64,000 bases of DNA from Karstenula rhodostoma CBS 690.94 (lineage: Eukaryota; Ascomycota; Dothideomycetes; Pleosporales; Didymosphaeriaceae), in assembly GCA_010093485.1 (NCBI GenBank), contig MU001508.1, forward strand, positions 634,051-698,050, in the 5' to 3' direction. How positions within the stretch are numbered: the stretch's first letter is position 1; every line of letters starts with the position of its first letter. The notes below the pieces were generated by a model. It was given only the letters and a program-made list of their open reading frames with translations. It was not told where the DNA came from and did not search any database. Made by a program: the position numbers and the translations under genes. Shown here one piece after another: positions 8,526 through 19,665 of the stretch.

Positions 8526-10289
8526 TTATACTGATGACTCAAAGAACTCGACTCCATGTTTTGCGATCGCTTCTTTCCTTCGCAGGTCTAAAGCGACCTG
8601 CATACCCTCCCACGCCTCATTTAGTGCTTCGCGTAGCTCATCATCATATGTGGGCCAACTAGCAGGTGGATCAACTTGGTGGCCGAAAAATTCCGCGGTA
8701 GGCTCTTGCAGAGGCACATCCATGATGTCCCACACATCACGATACCTCTCAGGCCTGTTCTCCCTTCTAAGTAAACTCAATGCTGTTTTGGTATAGTCGC
8801 AGAGTTTATTGCGCGTCCCGTCGATGATCGTTAGGTAACGCCTGATAGGTTCCAAGTCAACTCTTTGATTGAACCTGGTCAGTTCCCTGTGATCAGGAGG
8901 TTCATCCCAATCCATTACCACGAATGGATCCTTCAATACACCATGAGATAACGATGTAACTTGTATTTGGTAGGTTTCGAGGTTTAATTGATGTAAGTTT
9001 GGAGCCGGTGCGAGCCTGAAGGTCGCATCGTTGATGTTGGGATAGGCCGGGAGATCCTCTAAGCCATCCATGTTCAAGGGTAGAACCCAGGTCTGTTTGT
9101 CGACAACACGACGGGGTAAGGCTATTTTTGCTTCAATGCTTTGAACTAGGCTAGTGGTATGTATCTTGTATCCACGTGCTGCATAATCGTGCTCAAGGCT
9201 GTCACGCTCAAGATGTACACCGTCTCTCAACGTGTACACTTCCTTTTTCTTGATAGTGAAGTGAGGAAACAAGGTGTATGCTTTCTCGTGCGTAATGAAA
9301 CGGCATTCAGCAGTCGTGTTTGGTTGTCGAAGGGCTTCCAGGAGTGGTGGGCCCTCGACTTTTGTGCACAAGACGACCAACGTGCGGTGATTCGGGATCA
9401 TTTTTTCATAATGCCCGGGCCCGTACTCCTTTACGAATATGTAGCTTTCCTTTTCCATGAACGTGTTCGTCTCATCTTCGCTGCTGCCTAGTAGGATAAA
9501 TTCCATTGCGTTCGTATGAGTGGATTCACGTCGATCCAAGAAATCGTAAACGAAATCACCGGTGAGTATACCTTGCCCACGGGCTAAGAGCCTGCGGAAC
9601 CCGTTCGGGTTTTTGAAGAAGAGTTCCAGCTTCTTGTTGATGTTATAGTCGTTTTTGCGGAGACGCTCTCTCAAGTCGTTGAATCTCGAGGATGTCAAAC
9701 TGAGCGCAATGATTTCCATGGGTCCAAGGTAATTCAAGATTTCGCGCTGTACAGTCGAGAACCGTGAGCTTAGGAGCTGCTCAAGCGTGTAAGGCCCTGT
9801 TGGTGCATTTTTGTTTTGCAACACGATCTCAATAAACTCCCTGCTGTCTTGTCCTATCCTCCTGCGCTTCGGGCTTGGCTTTTCCACGGTGCTAGAATCG
9901 GGTGTGCTCCCAAAATCGAACACTTCCGAGGGTCGCTGTTCTGGCTGTGTGTCGCCACCTTCAGAATCAGCTTCAGGCTGATCATTGATGCGCTTTCTTT
10001 TACTACTCCCACTTGAACTCGACGTGGAACTATCAGGACTCGATGTGGGCGCATCTATGTGCGGCTCCGGAGTGAGAGTAGGGACAAGAGGAGGTTGCTG
10101 AGGAGATTGCTCAGGAAATTGCTGGGGAGAGGGTTGAGGAGCAGGTGGAGAAGCGGGCTGAGGAGCGGGCTGAGGAGCGGGCTGAGGATCGGGTTGAAGA
10201 GCAGGTTGGACAGCAGCTTGTTGAAGAGCAGCAGCTGCTTCCCTTGCTTCCCTTAGCCTCTTTTGAAGGCGTGTTTCGCGTTGACTCAT
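8526..10289 (-). CDS. F-box-like protein, fungal expanded family
   Basis: Single exon of 587 residues starting at the ATG at 10289 (MSQRETRLQKRLREAREA); the frame extends 15 codons further but only to a GTG. Residues about 1-40 form a charged helix. Residues 30-75 are a Gln/Pro repeat (QPDPQPAPQPAP), followed by a Ser-rich linker and a basic KRRR stretch. Residues about 175-215 (VQREILNYLGPMEIIALSLTS) look like an F-box. Next comes GQGILTGDFVYDFLDR, a block resembling the ISGS-aLqFf motif I associate with a large family of F-box-bearing fungal proteins. F-box proteins recruit substrates to SCF ubiquitin ligases. The assignment is by pattern only. Confidence 0.6.
   Translation of the reverse strand: MSQRETRLQKRLREAREAAAALQQAAVQPALQPDPQPAPQPAPQPASPPAPQPSPQQFPEQSPQQPPLVPTLTPEPHIDAPTSSPDSSTSSSSGSSKRKRINDQPEADSEGGDTQPEQRPSEVFDFGSTPDSSTVEKPSPKRRRIGQDSREFIEIVLQNKNAPTGPYTLEQLLSSRFSTVQREILNYLGPMEIIALSLTSSRFNDLRERLRKNDYNINKKLELFFKNPNGFRRLLARGQGILTGDFVYDFLDRRESTHTNAMEFILLGSSEDETNTFMEKESYIFVKEYGPGHYEKMIPNHRTLVVLCTKVEGPPLLEALRQPNTTAECRFITHEKAYTLFPHFTIKKKEVYTLRDGVHLERDSLEHDYAARGYKIHTTSLVQSIEAKIALPRRVVDKQTWVLPLNMDGLEDLPAYPNINDATFRLAPAPNLHQLNLETYQIQVTSLSHGVLKDPFVVMDWDEPPDHRELTRFNQRVDLEPIRRYLTIIDGTRNKLCDYTKTALSLLRRENRPERYRDVWDIMDVPLQEPTAEFFGHQVDPPASWPTYDDELREALNEAWEGMQVALDLRRKEAIAKHGVEFFESSV
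10152..10199 (-). repeat. 12-bp tandem repeat encoding Pro-Gln-Pro-Ala
   Basis: Three perfect copies of agcgggctgagg at 10152-10187 and a fourth degenerate one at 10188-10199. On the coding strand they give the QPAPQPAPQPA repeat of the F-box-like protein. Confidence 0.85.
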
Positions 10290-10863
10290 CTCAAGCAGAT
10301 TAAAATGAAGTGTGCTCTGGAATGTGAAGTTCACGGATTGCTATGGTAGCCATTTTGAAGAGCGGCACGCTTCCTGTCATCTACAAACAAAGACGAAACA
10401 AACAAAGCCTGTTTCCATATGACCAACATGGCAATTTCAGAACAAAGATATTTCCTATCGATGCGAACGCCACTTTGCATGGAGTGGGATCCGTGCTCGT
10501 CGCGTTACAAAGGATGACCTCGGGAGCTGACAAAGCACGTGACATACCTTTTGAGGAACAGTGCCATGGCGTACGGGGCTGAACTAAGTACAGCACGGGA
10601 GGCGCCAGACATCCAACACAGCGTGGTACACAAGTTGTTCAGGATATACTATGACAGGCCGTTTCGACTCAATAACACGCATTCCTTTCTTTCCATCAAA
10701 GACATCAATTCGGGGGAAATGTGCCAAGAAGCATCTCGCATCTCTGAAGCAGAGACCATTTTCCTTCAGCATGGTACTCACACTCCTGTAGTCACTGACC
10801 TTCACTTCCTCGTCTAAAACCCTCTTCGTCACCCTCTCAAAATCAGTGCTGGATCCCATACCG
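10290..10863. other. Intergenic upstream of F-box-like gene
   Basis: About 570 bases between two minus-strand genes. I see no coding region with support and no RNA gene. Confidence 0.5.
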
Positions 10864-13232
10864 TCACCCCTCCTCTTCCCTACCCAGCTCGAACCCATCC
10901 CCCAGGCCCCCTCCCACCCCACTACCCATTCCCTGCATATTTTTCAACCCCATCAAACTCAAGAACTCATTATCCTCCTCCCAATCCATCTCCTCGAACC
11001 AACTACTCGGCAGACTCGGCAGCCCGCCACTAGTGTCAAACAGCCCAGGTTGAGAACCAAGTGGTGTGGCAGAGCCCCTGAAAAAGAGAGCAGGAGGTTC
11101 GGCGAAGCCTAGAGCGGAAGTGGATTCGCGGCTCGCGTAGGTGGAGAGAGATTGTGGGACAGCTGTAGGTTCTTTTGACAGTTCTGGCGCAACGTTTGAC
11201 AAGAGTGTACGGTCTCTCGCTTGTGTAGGCGGAGGTAAGGGATGCGCAGTTGAAGCTTCGCTGGGACCTCGGATGAAGTGGCTGACCACGCTCGCCATTA
11301 GCTTCGCTGGCTGGTACGTTTCACTCATGGTCTTCATGTTTTCGCTCAACCCGCTGAGACAGTCTAGTAGCCTTTCTCGCTGGGGACGATCTCGCTCGCC
11401 TTGCAGCATGCTTATTTCGGCCATTAGGGCTGTTGCTGCTGTGCCGACGTGCTGGAGCCCGGTCACAAAGATGCGTTGGAGGGGGTGCCGCATGCGGTAC
11501 GAGGAGACGATGTCGGAGATGCGAATGGCGTTGTTGATGCAGACGTTGCGGGAGAGTGTGCTGAGGTCTGTTAAGCCGGAATGTGAAGACGGTGTTTGAT
11601 TTTGCGTTTGGTTTGGGAATGTGCGATGGATGAGGATAAGGGCTGTGTGATATTGTGTGCTATTTTTGTAAGCTTATTCTACGCTTTCGTATGGATGGTG
11701 CTATACATACTGTAGTAGGAAGAAGCTGGAGGGTGCGGTGCGAATAGTGTCCTCTGTCCACCGCAGCTGCTCCGGTAAGTCCGCGTACCAATCATTCAAT
11801 GTGCGATCCAAGGTTGCTATCCTAAGATAGGCATCGGATGGCCTTGCATTTTTGTTCATGGAAGGAGTCTGACATAGAGGTTCTAGCAGATCCATAAGTT
11901 GCAGCAACGCCTCGTATACGCGTGTTTCGATTGTCTTTTCGTACGCATACGTGCGCGTCTGGCTCTCGATTAGGCGGTCGAAGTCCTTCTCCAGACATGT
12001 GGGAGCGATATCGGAGGACTTGAGCATGGTAGGACGACCGAGGTACAAGGCCCAGTATCTGCTTCGTCGTCAGCCGCTAAGCTCTGCAAACTAGTGGGCG
12101 GGTCATCAAAGGCTTACACATCGTTCATGATACAAGCCCACAATACCATATGTCTAATCTGCACTTCACGATCCGTCAACCTCAGCTCACTTGGATCAAC
12201 ATGCAGCCCAACATCATACAACAACCGAAACGACATCCCTGCAAACATCCATCCAGTATCATCCCTCCCTACACCAACCTCAAGATCCGCCAACAAAAAG
12301 AACGCTTGTATTGACGGGATGCCTCCCGGGTTGATCAACTCTTGCTCTACCATTTTTTTCGCCTTTGTATGGAAGATGGAGCTGTCAGTTGTCTCCTTCG
12401 GCGCCGCAAGCCTCCTCATATCCTCTCTCCGTTTATCAGAATACCGGTAGCCTTCCGCCAGAATTGCCATATGCAGGAAATTCGAATAAAACTGCGTGCC
12501 ATCAGATTTGAGGTCATCAAAGAAAGCCCACTTGTGCACAATGTGCAGCGCAGAGTTGTGGCAGTCAAAGAACAAGTCGATCAGATAGTCGTGTGCTGCA
12601 GGACTGAAGTTTTGGACTAGAGTTGAGATTGGCCAAAATGGACCGGGGCTGCGGGACGCGTCGGAGGCGGGGCGCGAGAGGATGTGCATGTTTGTGGTTG
12701 GACCGAAGAAACGCACGCGACCGGCAGACATGTCGAACTTGACCGGGTGGGGGATGAGTTTGGCTGGCATTGATCTGTTCTGTTCTTCTCTTCGCTGGGA
12801 CTGGGTTTGGGCCGATGCAATAGTTTGAGTTGTGTCTGCATATGGCGGAGGCTCTTCGTCATAAGTTAGAGTGAATTGGGACCCGGAGTCGGACTCAGAA
12901 AGGTTAGGTGAATCGAATTGGGGTTGTTGAGAGCGTTCTTCAACACCGAATGCCTCATTGGTGATTTGCTCTGAACTGCTCTGCCTTAGAAGACCTTCAA
13001 GGTGTCGGATGCGATCTTTGAGCTCATTTGCGACAGCTTTTGAGTTGGCTCGGTTTTTCCTTCCATCTCTTGCATCAAATGCGCACGTAACACCACTTTG
13101 TCTGCACGGCGTACAGCTAGTGAACCCCTGTTCAACTTTACATCTAATCCTACTCTTCCTACAGTGTAAGCAGGCCATAGAGGCCCTCCGCCTTCTCCTT
13201 GCTGAGACCTCAGTTTCAGCAGCAGAGCGCAT
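10864..13232 (-). CDS. Zn2Cys6 transcription factor with fungal_trans domain
   Basis: Three exons, 12118-13232, 11711-12058 and 10864-11659, giving 752 residues. Junction phases are consistent; intron 2 joins LLH to TQYHTAL. The zinc cluster is Cys21, 24, 31, 40, 43 and 50 in ACLHCRKSRIRC...CTPCRQSGVTC, preceded by an Arg run that could serve as nuclear signal. A short coiled-coil (ELKDRIRHLEGLL) follows. The middle homology region runs from about residue 210 to 560 and includes YDVGLHVDPSELRLTDREVQ and WACIMNDVYWALYLGRP across the first splice. The C-terminus is Ser/Pro-rich then acidic with an aromatic FEEMDWEEDNEF block suitable as activation segment. The target genes are unknown; the nearest neighbour upstream is the AtuA-like pseudogene. 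Confidence 0.9.
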
Positions 13233-13607
13233 AGTCGCGAGCTAAGGTATCAGCTTCAGGAAAATGAAGAAGCGAAGGGATGAACTGTGGAGAAGTTCAT
13301 CACTGCGCATTGACGATGGATGCAGACTACGCCAGAGACTAGATCGACCGCGCTAAGGGTGGGTAAGGCGGGGCCCCGGATTCTGTGTGGAAAAGGTTAA
13401 GCGGTGCCACTCCCAAGGACTAGACCGGGCGGAAATCAGGACCCACGGGTTGAACTAAGCAAAGCTCCGCGCCCCGCGGTACGCAGGGTTTCCTTGGTTG
13501 AAATCGAGAGATACTGAGGTGATTGCGTCGCTCATAAACTACTAGACTTTTTTGGCAGTCCGCAGACAAGGACTATGAACTTTAGGCTTTGGTAAGCTAT
13601 ATCTCAC
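13233..13607. other. Intergenic, promoter of Zn2Cys6 gene
   Basis: Contains the 5' flank of the minus-strand regulator and the 3' flank of the AtuA-like gene. No gene seen. Confidence 0.5.
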
Positions 13608-15790
13608 TCAAAATCGCCCTCTCGCCAGAACCCGATTTGGAATATCTACCCACTTCGCACGCAGATACTCCCCAACGTTCTTACCGAGTGTATCGTAAGT
13701 ACTGGTGGAGTTGAATCCGCGATCAAGATGATCTCTGAGCAAGAAATGGACAGCACGAATACCAGGTATCTCGAAACGTTCAATTTTACCACCTTTGTAC
13801 TCTTCATCAAGCAGGTGCTTGATTTTATCGATGGTGAGTAAGGAGCGAAGCCAGTGCCACTCATCATCGTTGCGAACGTAGAAGCCAACATTTGCATCCG
13901 AGGCTTTGTCACCTGAACGACAACCGACTACCCATCCTATATCAAATTAGTAATCGAGAATCATATACCCTACAATCATTGAGTTGACTCACCCATAGGT
14001 CCTCTCGTGGTAGGACCAAACGTCCTCAGGTTCACGGGATTTTCAGTCTCGTGGGAGGACTGGTCGCGAGGGTACTCCTTCATATCCTTGGGTGGTAGTA
14101 TATCGATCGCTTTGTTCTCAAGCCATCATATCCTTGGGTGGTAGTATATCGATCGCTTTGTTCTCAAGCCAGGGCAATACGACACGATGCTGTACTTCTG
14201 ACTGCGGGAGAAGGCTCACGTAATATTCGTAGTAGACCTTGCCCTCAGACTGTCGCTGGTCGTTACCCAGCGTCCAGCCAGGGCAGCCTTGCAAACCGTT
14301 GTCCATACACCATCTGTTGAAGCCTGGCACATCTAGCGTAGATTTGTCGACCAACTTCTTGTTCTTCGTTTGAACGAAGATGCGCAGATCGCACGTTGCG
14401 ACATCTTGATTCCGTGGATTATCCGGACAGTACCCGTTCAGGCTGAACTTGAAGCAGGACAGCTCTTTGGCTGCGTCGCCTGCGGAATAGCGCACTTGAC
14501 GCTCGATCCACTCGGCTTTAGCTTCCAGGTCGATGCCGCAGATGTAGACGTGAAACTCAGCTTGATACCCCCCGAAAGCCGTCATTGCCGACTTTCGTAG
14601 TTGTGGGCGGAGGAAGACCCTTGACGCCGGTTACGCGGACGAGGTCTTCCCCTTCCTCTGTCATGACGACGCCTTCAAGGCAGGCAGTCACATCGGATCC
14701 AAAGTACAGTGGCTCTTGGATCTCGTACAGTAACTGGGAAGCTACTGTGCCTATGGAGACTTCGCCGCCAGTGTTCGGTTCCTTCTCGACGGTGCAGCTG
14801 CCGTCAGCGTACAGCGACGCGATCGGGAAACCAAGATTGTGGCAACCCTCCATCAGCCGCTTGAAGCCAGAGAAATAGCCGCCGCAAACGTAAGCTGCGC
14901 ATTCTATGAGGTGACCACATATCAGGCTACCGGCAATCTGGTCGAAATCCTTCTCGCGGTTCCACCCATGCCACCACATCCCAACTATTATTGTCAGTTC
15001 GTAATCCAGCTTCGGATGGTTATTTCGTGACATACCTCCGATCGAGGGAGCGGCATCTGCAGCGCGACCGCAGATAACAATGTCGGCGCCGTTATTCAAC
15101 GCTTCTGCAATACCAGCACCGCCTAGATAGCATTGCGCGAAAATGGGAGTGTATCCCCAGTCCTCCAGGTTCTCTCCAGTCATAAGGCTGACGAACTTGT
15201 TGCCTTCCTTGATCAGCCTATGCATGTCAGTTATGGGACGCCAGACAAACGAGATTTACTCACCGGTTCACGGTGTCTGTGACTTCGTCGCCTTCCACAT
15301 ACGCTACCTTGAGATCAAGGTTTTGCCTCGCTACCTCATCGGCAACAAGCTTGGTCAGAAGCTGAGTGTCGTACGCACCGGCATTGACTGCAACCCTAAT
15401 TCCCTTTCTTGCAATATCGGACAATGCTGGTGCCAGATTCTTAAGAAAAGTGGGATCGAAAAGGCCAGCGGGATTTTCTAGCAGCTTCCCCTCGACGCGC
15501 AACTTTTCGTTATCCACCTTTTGTGCGCCGTGCAGCGTCATCGTACACTCCGAAAGCCAATCGCCGACGATGGCGTCTACGTCGAGTTTCGCGAGGGAGC
15601 TAATGGCCCGTTGCCGGTCGGAGAAACCGCCTGAAGCACCTGCGATGCGTACGGGGCGCTTCCTGCTGGTTCCGTGGGAGGTTCCATTTGAAGTTCCATT
15701 TGTGTGGCCATTTGGATTCGAGAACGACAGCATGATGCGGGCGACAACAGGTGGCAGGGTGGGGTTACGGAGGATGCGGCTTTGAACCAT
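13608..15790 (-). pseudogene. AtuA-like (DUF1446, acyclic terpene utilisation) gene, broken
   Basis: Segments 15264-15790, 15036-15217, 13993-14984 and 13608-13936 splice with consistent phases. AtuA marks are GASGGFSDRQRA near the N-terminus, VVICGRAADAAPSIG spanning up to a 51-base intron, then WWHGWNREKDFDQIAG, GHLIECAAYVCGGYFSGF and GGYQAEFHVYICGID. Bacterial AtuA belongs to citronellol/geraniol breakdown; fungal copies often sit with acyl-CoA genes. Two lesions break the frame. Near 14583-14589 one extra base shifts KVG|MTAFGGYQ. At 14080-14171 a perfect 46-base tandem duplication makes the frame end in KDMMA-stop; with one copy it would run on into KEYPRDQ and a good last exon (GWVVGCRSGDK...). 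The gene is head-to-head with an SDR gene. Either lesion could be an assembly error, but two independent ones favour a pseudogene. Confidence 0.8.
14080..14171 (-). repeat. Perfect 46-bp tandem duplication inside AtuA-like gene
   Basis: Bases 14080-14125 and 14126-14171 are identical (tcatatccttgggtggtagt to ctcaagcca). Because 46 is not a multiple of three it creates a frameshift and early stop in the minus-strand gene. The lack of any divergence between copies indicates a recent event or an assembly artefact. Confidence 0.95.
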
Positions 15791-16220
15791 GGCAGTAGAG
15801 CCCCCCGGGAGAGAAGGAGCTCGCCATTGCGCTGTGACGGATGCACATCGTTGTCGGAGACACGGTAGCGGCGGTATTTTGGGTGTTCATCTTCCGTCGC
15901 GTCGCGTCGCAAGAGGTGCACTTCACTGCCAAGCCTCCTGTGACCTACTGCGGGGTACACGTGAACCTCCGATCCGCCCGGGAAAGCTCATCCTCGCTCG
16001 TGTTTCCGCACCACAACCATGGCTCGGAAGCTCGGGAGACTGCGCCGATAGTCCACCATGGACGTGCGGGAATGCCGGGATGCCAACAGCGGCGAGCCCA
16101 CATGTACTCTGTGGCCTTATATCTAGGTAGATACATCGGCATCCTACAGATAATCTACGAAAGCTGTAGTTGTCACCCTCAACATATTCGATCAAGAGTA
16201 CTCTGGCATTTGCAACCATA
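15791..16220. promoter_or_regulatory. Divergent promoter region, AtuA-like and SDR genes
   Basis: A 430-base gap between the start codons of the minus-strand AtuA-like gene and the plus-strand SDR gene. The head-to-head layout suggests shared control; I do not see a specific operator. No gene inside. Confidence 0.45.
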
Positions 16221-17018
16221 ATGTCTCTCAAAGACAAGGTCATCGTCATCACAGGCGCAGCTTCCGGGATGGGTCTTGGAACTGCACGCTTGTTTGCCAG
16301 CAAAGGTGCAAAACTGTCGCTCGCCGATGTCCAAGAGAAGCCTCTGAAAGACCTCGAAGCAGAGCTCCAGGCTTCTGGCGCCGAGATCATGGCCACAGTG
16401 GTCGACGTCAGCAACAGAAAGTCCGTGGACGACTGGATATCCGCCACTGTCTCCAAATTCGGAAAGCTAGACGGCGCTGCAAACCTTGCTGGCGTAATAG
16501 GACGACAAAACAATACCGCCGGTGTCGCCGATCTCGATGATGACGATTGGGACTTCATCTTCAACGTCAACACCAAGGGCCTTATGTTCTGTTTGCGAGC
16601 TCAGGCACCGGTCATGAACGAGGGCGGTTCGATCGTCAACGCCGCGAGCATTCTTGGACTCATTGGCTCTGCAAGATCCATGCCCTATTCTGCTTCAAAA
16701 CATGCTGTTGTCGGCATGACTAGAAGCGCGGCAAAAGAATTGGGCGCGCGAAACATTCGTGTCAACTGCTTCTGCCCGTACGACTCCCTTTTTTCACATC
16801 TTGAACGTCACTAACTGAGTTATAGCGGGCCAATCGATACGCCCATGTTCAGAAAGTCGGCTGAGATTCGAGGAAATGAAATGAATACCGATTTCCTCGC
16901 TTTGAAACGGACGGGTGACCAGAAGGAAGTGCCGCCGCTAATCGAGTTTTTGATATCGGATGCAAGTTCGTTCATCACGGGAGTGGCTATGCCTATCGAC
17001 GGTGGCTGGTTCTGCTAG
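16221..17018 (+). CDS. Short-chain dehydrogenase/reductase
   Basis: Two exons, 16221-16777 and 16826-17018, encode 249 residues, the usual classical-SDR length. The intron (GTACGA to TTATAG, with a CTAAC branch site) joins NCFCP to GPIDTPM. Visible are the cofactor site ITGAASGMG near residue 10, an acidic DVQ at the end of strand 2 that points to NAD(H), the NxAG-like ANLAGV, the catalytic Ser region NAASILG and YSASK with Tyr and Lys, and a C-terminal SFITGVAMPIDGGWF. The substrate is unknown. Its position head-to-head with an AtuA-like gene suggests oxidation of a hydroxyl intermediate in the same pathway, as AtuB/AtuG-type SDRs do in bacteria. This is inference. Confidence 0.92.
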
Positions 17019-17594
17019 ATGTTACGCTCTCCTTTACAGATATGATGAGTCTTCATCCCAATCTTCTTCCCTACATGACTAAATCACGTTTGAGAACAGC
17101 AAGCAGCAAGCTGCAATTATGTTTCTGATTGTTGGCACGAACCACAAAGTGGTCTCCCGTCAAGTAATAGACAAAAATATGGACTGCATGGCTGCGATAT
17201 CGTGAACTCACTTCGCGTTCATGATTAGCAGTTCCTATGATCAAACCATATGCTTAATTCTCCTGTCGTCGACCATCTTCTGTACGAGCCGCACATCAAT
17301 ATAACGACTGGACCCTACTACCCGGCCACCTGGTGCGTGTGCCTGGCTCGGCTGGCTTCTGGACAAGCCCATCTGCGGAACATCGCTAGCCCCGACTCCG
17401 TTGATTGGCCGGTTTGCCGTCTTCCGCTGTGCACGATTCTACACTCACACAGTACGCAATGACGCATGCGAGTAATATCTGCCACCATTCCGCAGCGTTA
17501 GTTGACCGTACTTACGTAGAAACTTGCCCTCGGTGTTAGTGAATCATCGTCACCACTTCTCAATATTCTCTAACAATATACTTCACCACACGCA
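17019..17594. other. Intergenic
   Basis: About 575 bases with no supportable gene between the SDR gene and the EthD-like remnant. Confidence 0.5.
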
Positions 17595-18047
17595 ATGTCA
17601 ACCGAAGAGCTCATCCGCATAACTGTTCTGGCATATCGGAGGACGAATTCTACAAAGAATGGGCTTACGAGCACGGACCGCTGGCGACAGAATGGTTGCA
17701 ACGCAGCGGTATCGTGAAATACGTCCCGGTATCTTCGTCTCCATTTCCTCAAAGATGGTCAATATAATACCTACAAGTACCACACCACCTCCGAGCACAA
17801 AGCCCTCGGCAAGAAGATGTTCGAAGCTACCGGGCGCTCTCCGTTGAGTTGCGACGGCATGGTTGAGTTCTGGGTGCGCAAGTATGAAGACTACGAAGCT
17901 GCGTTTAAGGACCCGTTTTATTTAAATGCGATCAAGGCGGACGAAAAAAAGCTGGTCTGCCCGGACACGATCAGTGTAACGATTGGTGCGGAGTACGTGC
18001 TCATCGAGGACGGAAAAATCGTACAGACGCACGCGCGGAATTTCTAG
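17595..18047 (+). pseudogene. EthD-domain protein gene with small internal deletion
   Basis: Two segments, 17595-17728 and 17778-18047, are joined by a plausible intron (GTATCT to CTACAAG). The ATG at 17595 opens MSTEELIRITVL, the usual start of small EthD proteins. The family then needs an AYRxPGISEDEFY block, but here the frame shifts: the ten bases ggcatatcgg (17630-17639) serve in one frame as end of LAYR and in the next as GIS. This is what a deletion between two direct ggcatatcgg copies would leave. After it the frame reads EDEFYKEWAYEHGPLATEWL and on to the natural stop, with EFWVRKYEDYEAAF and a final HARNF. EthD proteins are dimeric ferredoxin-fold accessory or ring/bond-modifying enzymes. 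No in-frame upstream ATG rescues it. Confidence 0.65.
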
Positions 18048-18486
18048 GGCGCAATTGTCCGCAATCACCAATCTCGGTTCGTTGTATGGTATTCCTTCTC
18101 GCGCTCCATCGCGCGTGGCGGGAAATAAAACCTTGGATTGCAATTGCAGTGTTACAGGATCCGTTTCGGATTGGCACAGCCGAGGCCCCGTACGAGCGCG
18201 CGAAAGCTTCCCTGAATCCCTCCTGCCTTTTCAACCTCGCCTCCGCCCGTAGAGCGCCGTGACTGGTGCAGTGCGTGAACACGCATGTATCTATTCCATA
18301 TCTGGCCGTTCGTTGCATGACTGCCGCTATTGACCCACTTCTACTCCATTCCTCCGCATTCAAGTGGTCACCCGGCTTCTCGGTACTTAATATCCGATGC
18401 TCTATAACCCCATGTGTTTCCAGCAGTAACAGCACAGCGCTGCGGATCTACCCTTTTCCTACTCGAATACACACCCATTCAGCAAA
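18048..18486. other. Intergenic
   Basis: About 440 bases of 5' flank of the next SDR gene. No gene seen. Confidence 0.5.
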
Positions 18487-19665
18487 ATGGAGTCGATCGA
18501 TATTACACTTGACAACAACAAAATCATACTCATCACCGGAGGCGCCTCAGGTGGGTCTGTCTCGTACGACTGACAGCTGAAGATACGGTTTCTGATGCAG
18601 CCTTAGGCATTGGTCTCAGCTTAACGAAGAAAGCTTCTGACCTCGGCGCAAACGTTTTGGTTGCTGATATACGTCCGACACCAGAGTTTGAAAGTTGGGC
18701 GGAAGGTGGGTCACGTGCAAACCGAAACTTCCTAATATGGATGGCTAAGATCAGATGCAGGGAAGAGCAATGTATTATACGTGCAGTCCGATGTGTCGCA
18801 TTGGCCAGATTTCTTGAAGCTGTTTGATGCGTGCGAAAAGAAATGGAATGATGTGCCTGACGCATACGGTAAGTCTCGCCTTCATCATGTCAAATCTCAT
18901 AAATGACCTGTCAATCTACCTAATAGGTTTAAAAGCAGCTGTTCCAAAAATGCTGTAGCGTTGTGTTAGCCGCACCACAGCACTTTTTAACGTTGACACC
19001 TGCGTCAAATGAAAAACGCTGTTTTTGCATTCACTGACGGCAAACCCTAAGGCATATGCGCTGGCGTCTTCGAGCCTCCCTTCTCCAACTTCTGGCAAGA
19101 CCCCGAGCAAGACAACGGCTACGCACAAGTCGATATCAACGTCTCACACCCCATCAAACTTACCCGACTCGCCATCAAAAAGAGCCTGGAGCGCGGGAAA
19201 CGCGCGTCGGTCTGCATCATCGCCTCCATCGGCGGACTCGGCGGCAGCATCGCCGCGCCCCTCTACTGTGCGACAAAACACGCCGTCATCGGCTTTGTTA
19301 AGTCCATGACAGCCTCTGAGTCCTTCACCGGCGTCAAAATCACGACTATCTGCCCTGGACTCGTGGCCACGCCACTGTTTACAGATGATAAGAAAGAGCA
19401 GTACTCGTTTCATGAGAACAAGGCATTGAAGCCGAGCGAGGTGGCGACGGGAATGTTAGATTTGCTTCAGAAGAAGGAGTTTAAGTGTGGTACTGTGTAT
19501 GAGATTAGTATTGCAGGGACGAGAATCATTCCGGAGTGGAACGTTGCGCCGCCAAGTGCAGAAGGCACGGGACAGAATGAAGCGGAGCTGGCGGCCGGGG
19601 TGGAGGCGCTGCTCGGGCCTATTAAAGAGAAGTTGAGGTCCGAGACGAAGGGGTCGAAGCTGTGA
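18487..19665 (+). CDS. Short-chain dehydrogenase, 15-hydroxyprostaglandin dehydrogenase-like
   Basis: Four exons: 18487-18550, 18601-18705, 18755-18868 and 19052-19665, giving 298 residues. All junctions are phase 1 and the sequence reads cleanly: ITGGASALGIG for the cofactor site (split by intron 1), LVADIRP with its acidic residue for NAD, then YVQSDVS, GICAGVF, the catalytic ASIGG and YCATK, and ICPGLVATPLF. Intron 3 (183 bases) is longer than its neighbours but has GTAAGT and a CCCTAAG end. The overall pattern fits the 15-PGDH-like group of fungal SDRs acting on secondary alcohols. It is collinear with the EthD remnant and the first SDR, suggesting a pathway cluster. The substrate is not known. 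Confidence 0.88.
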
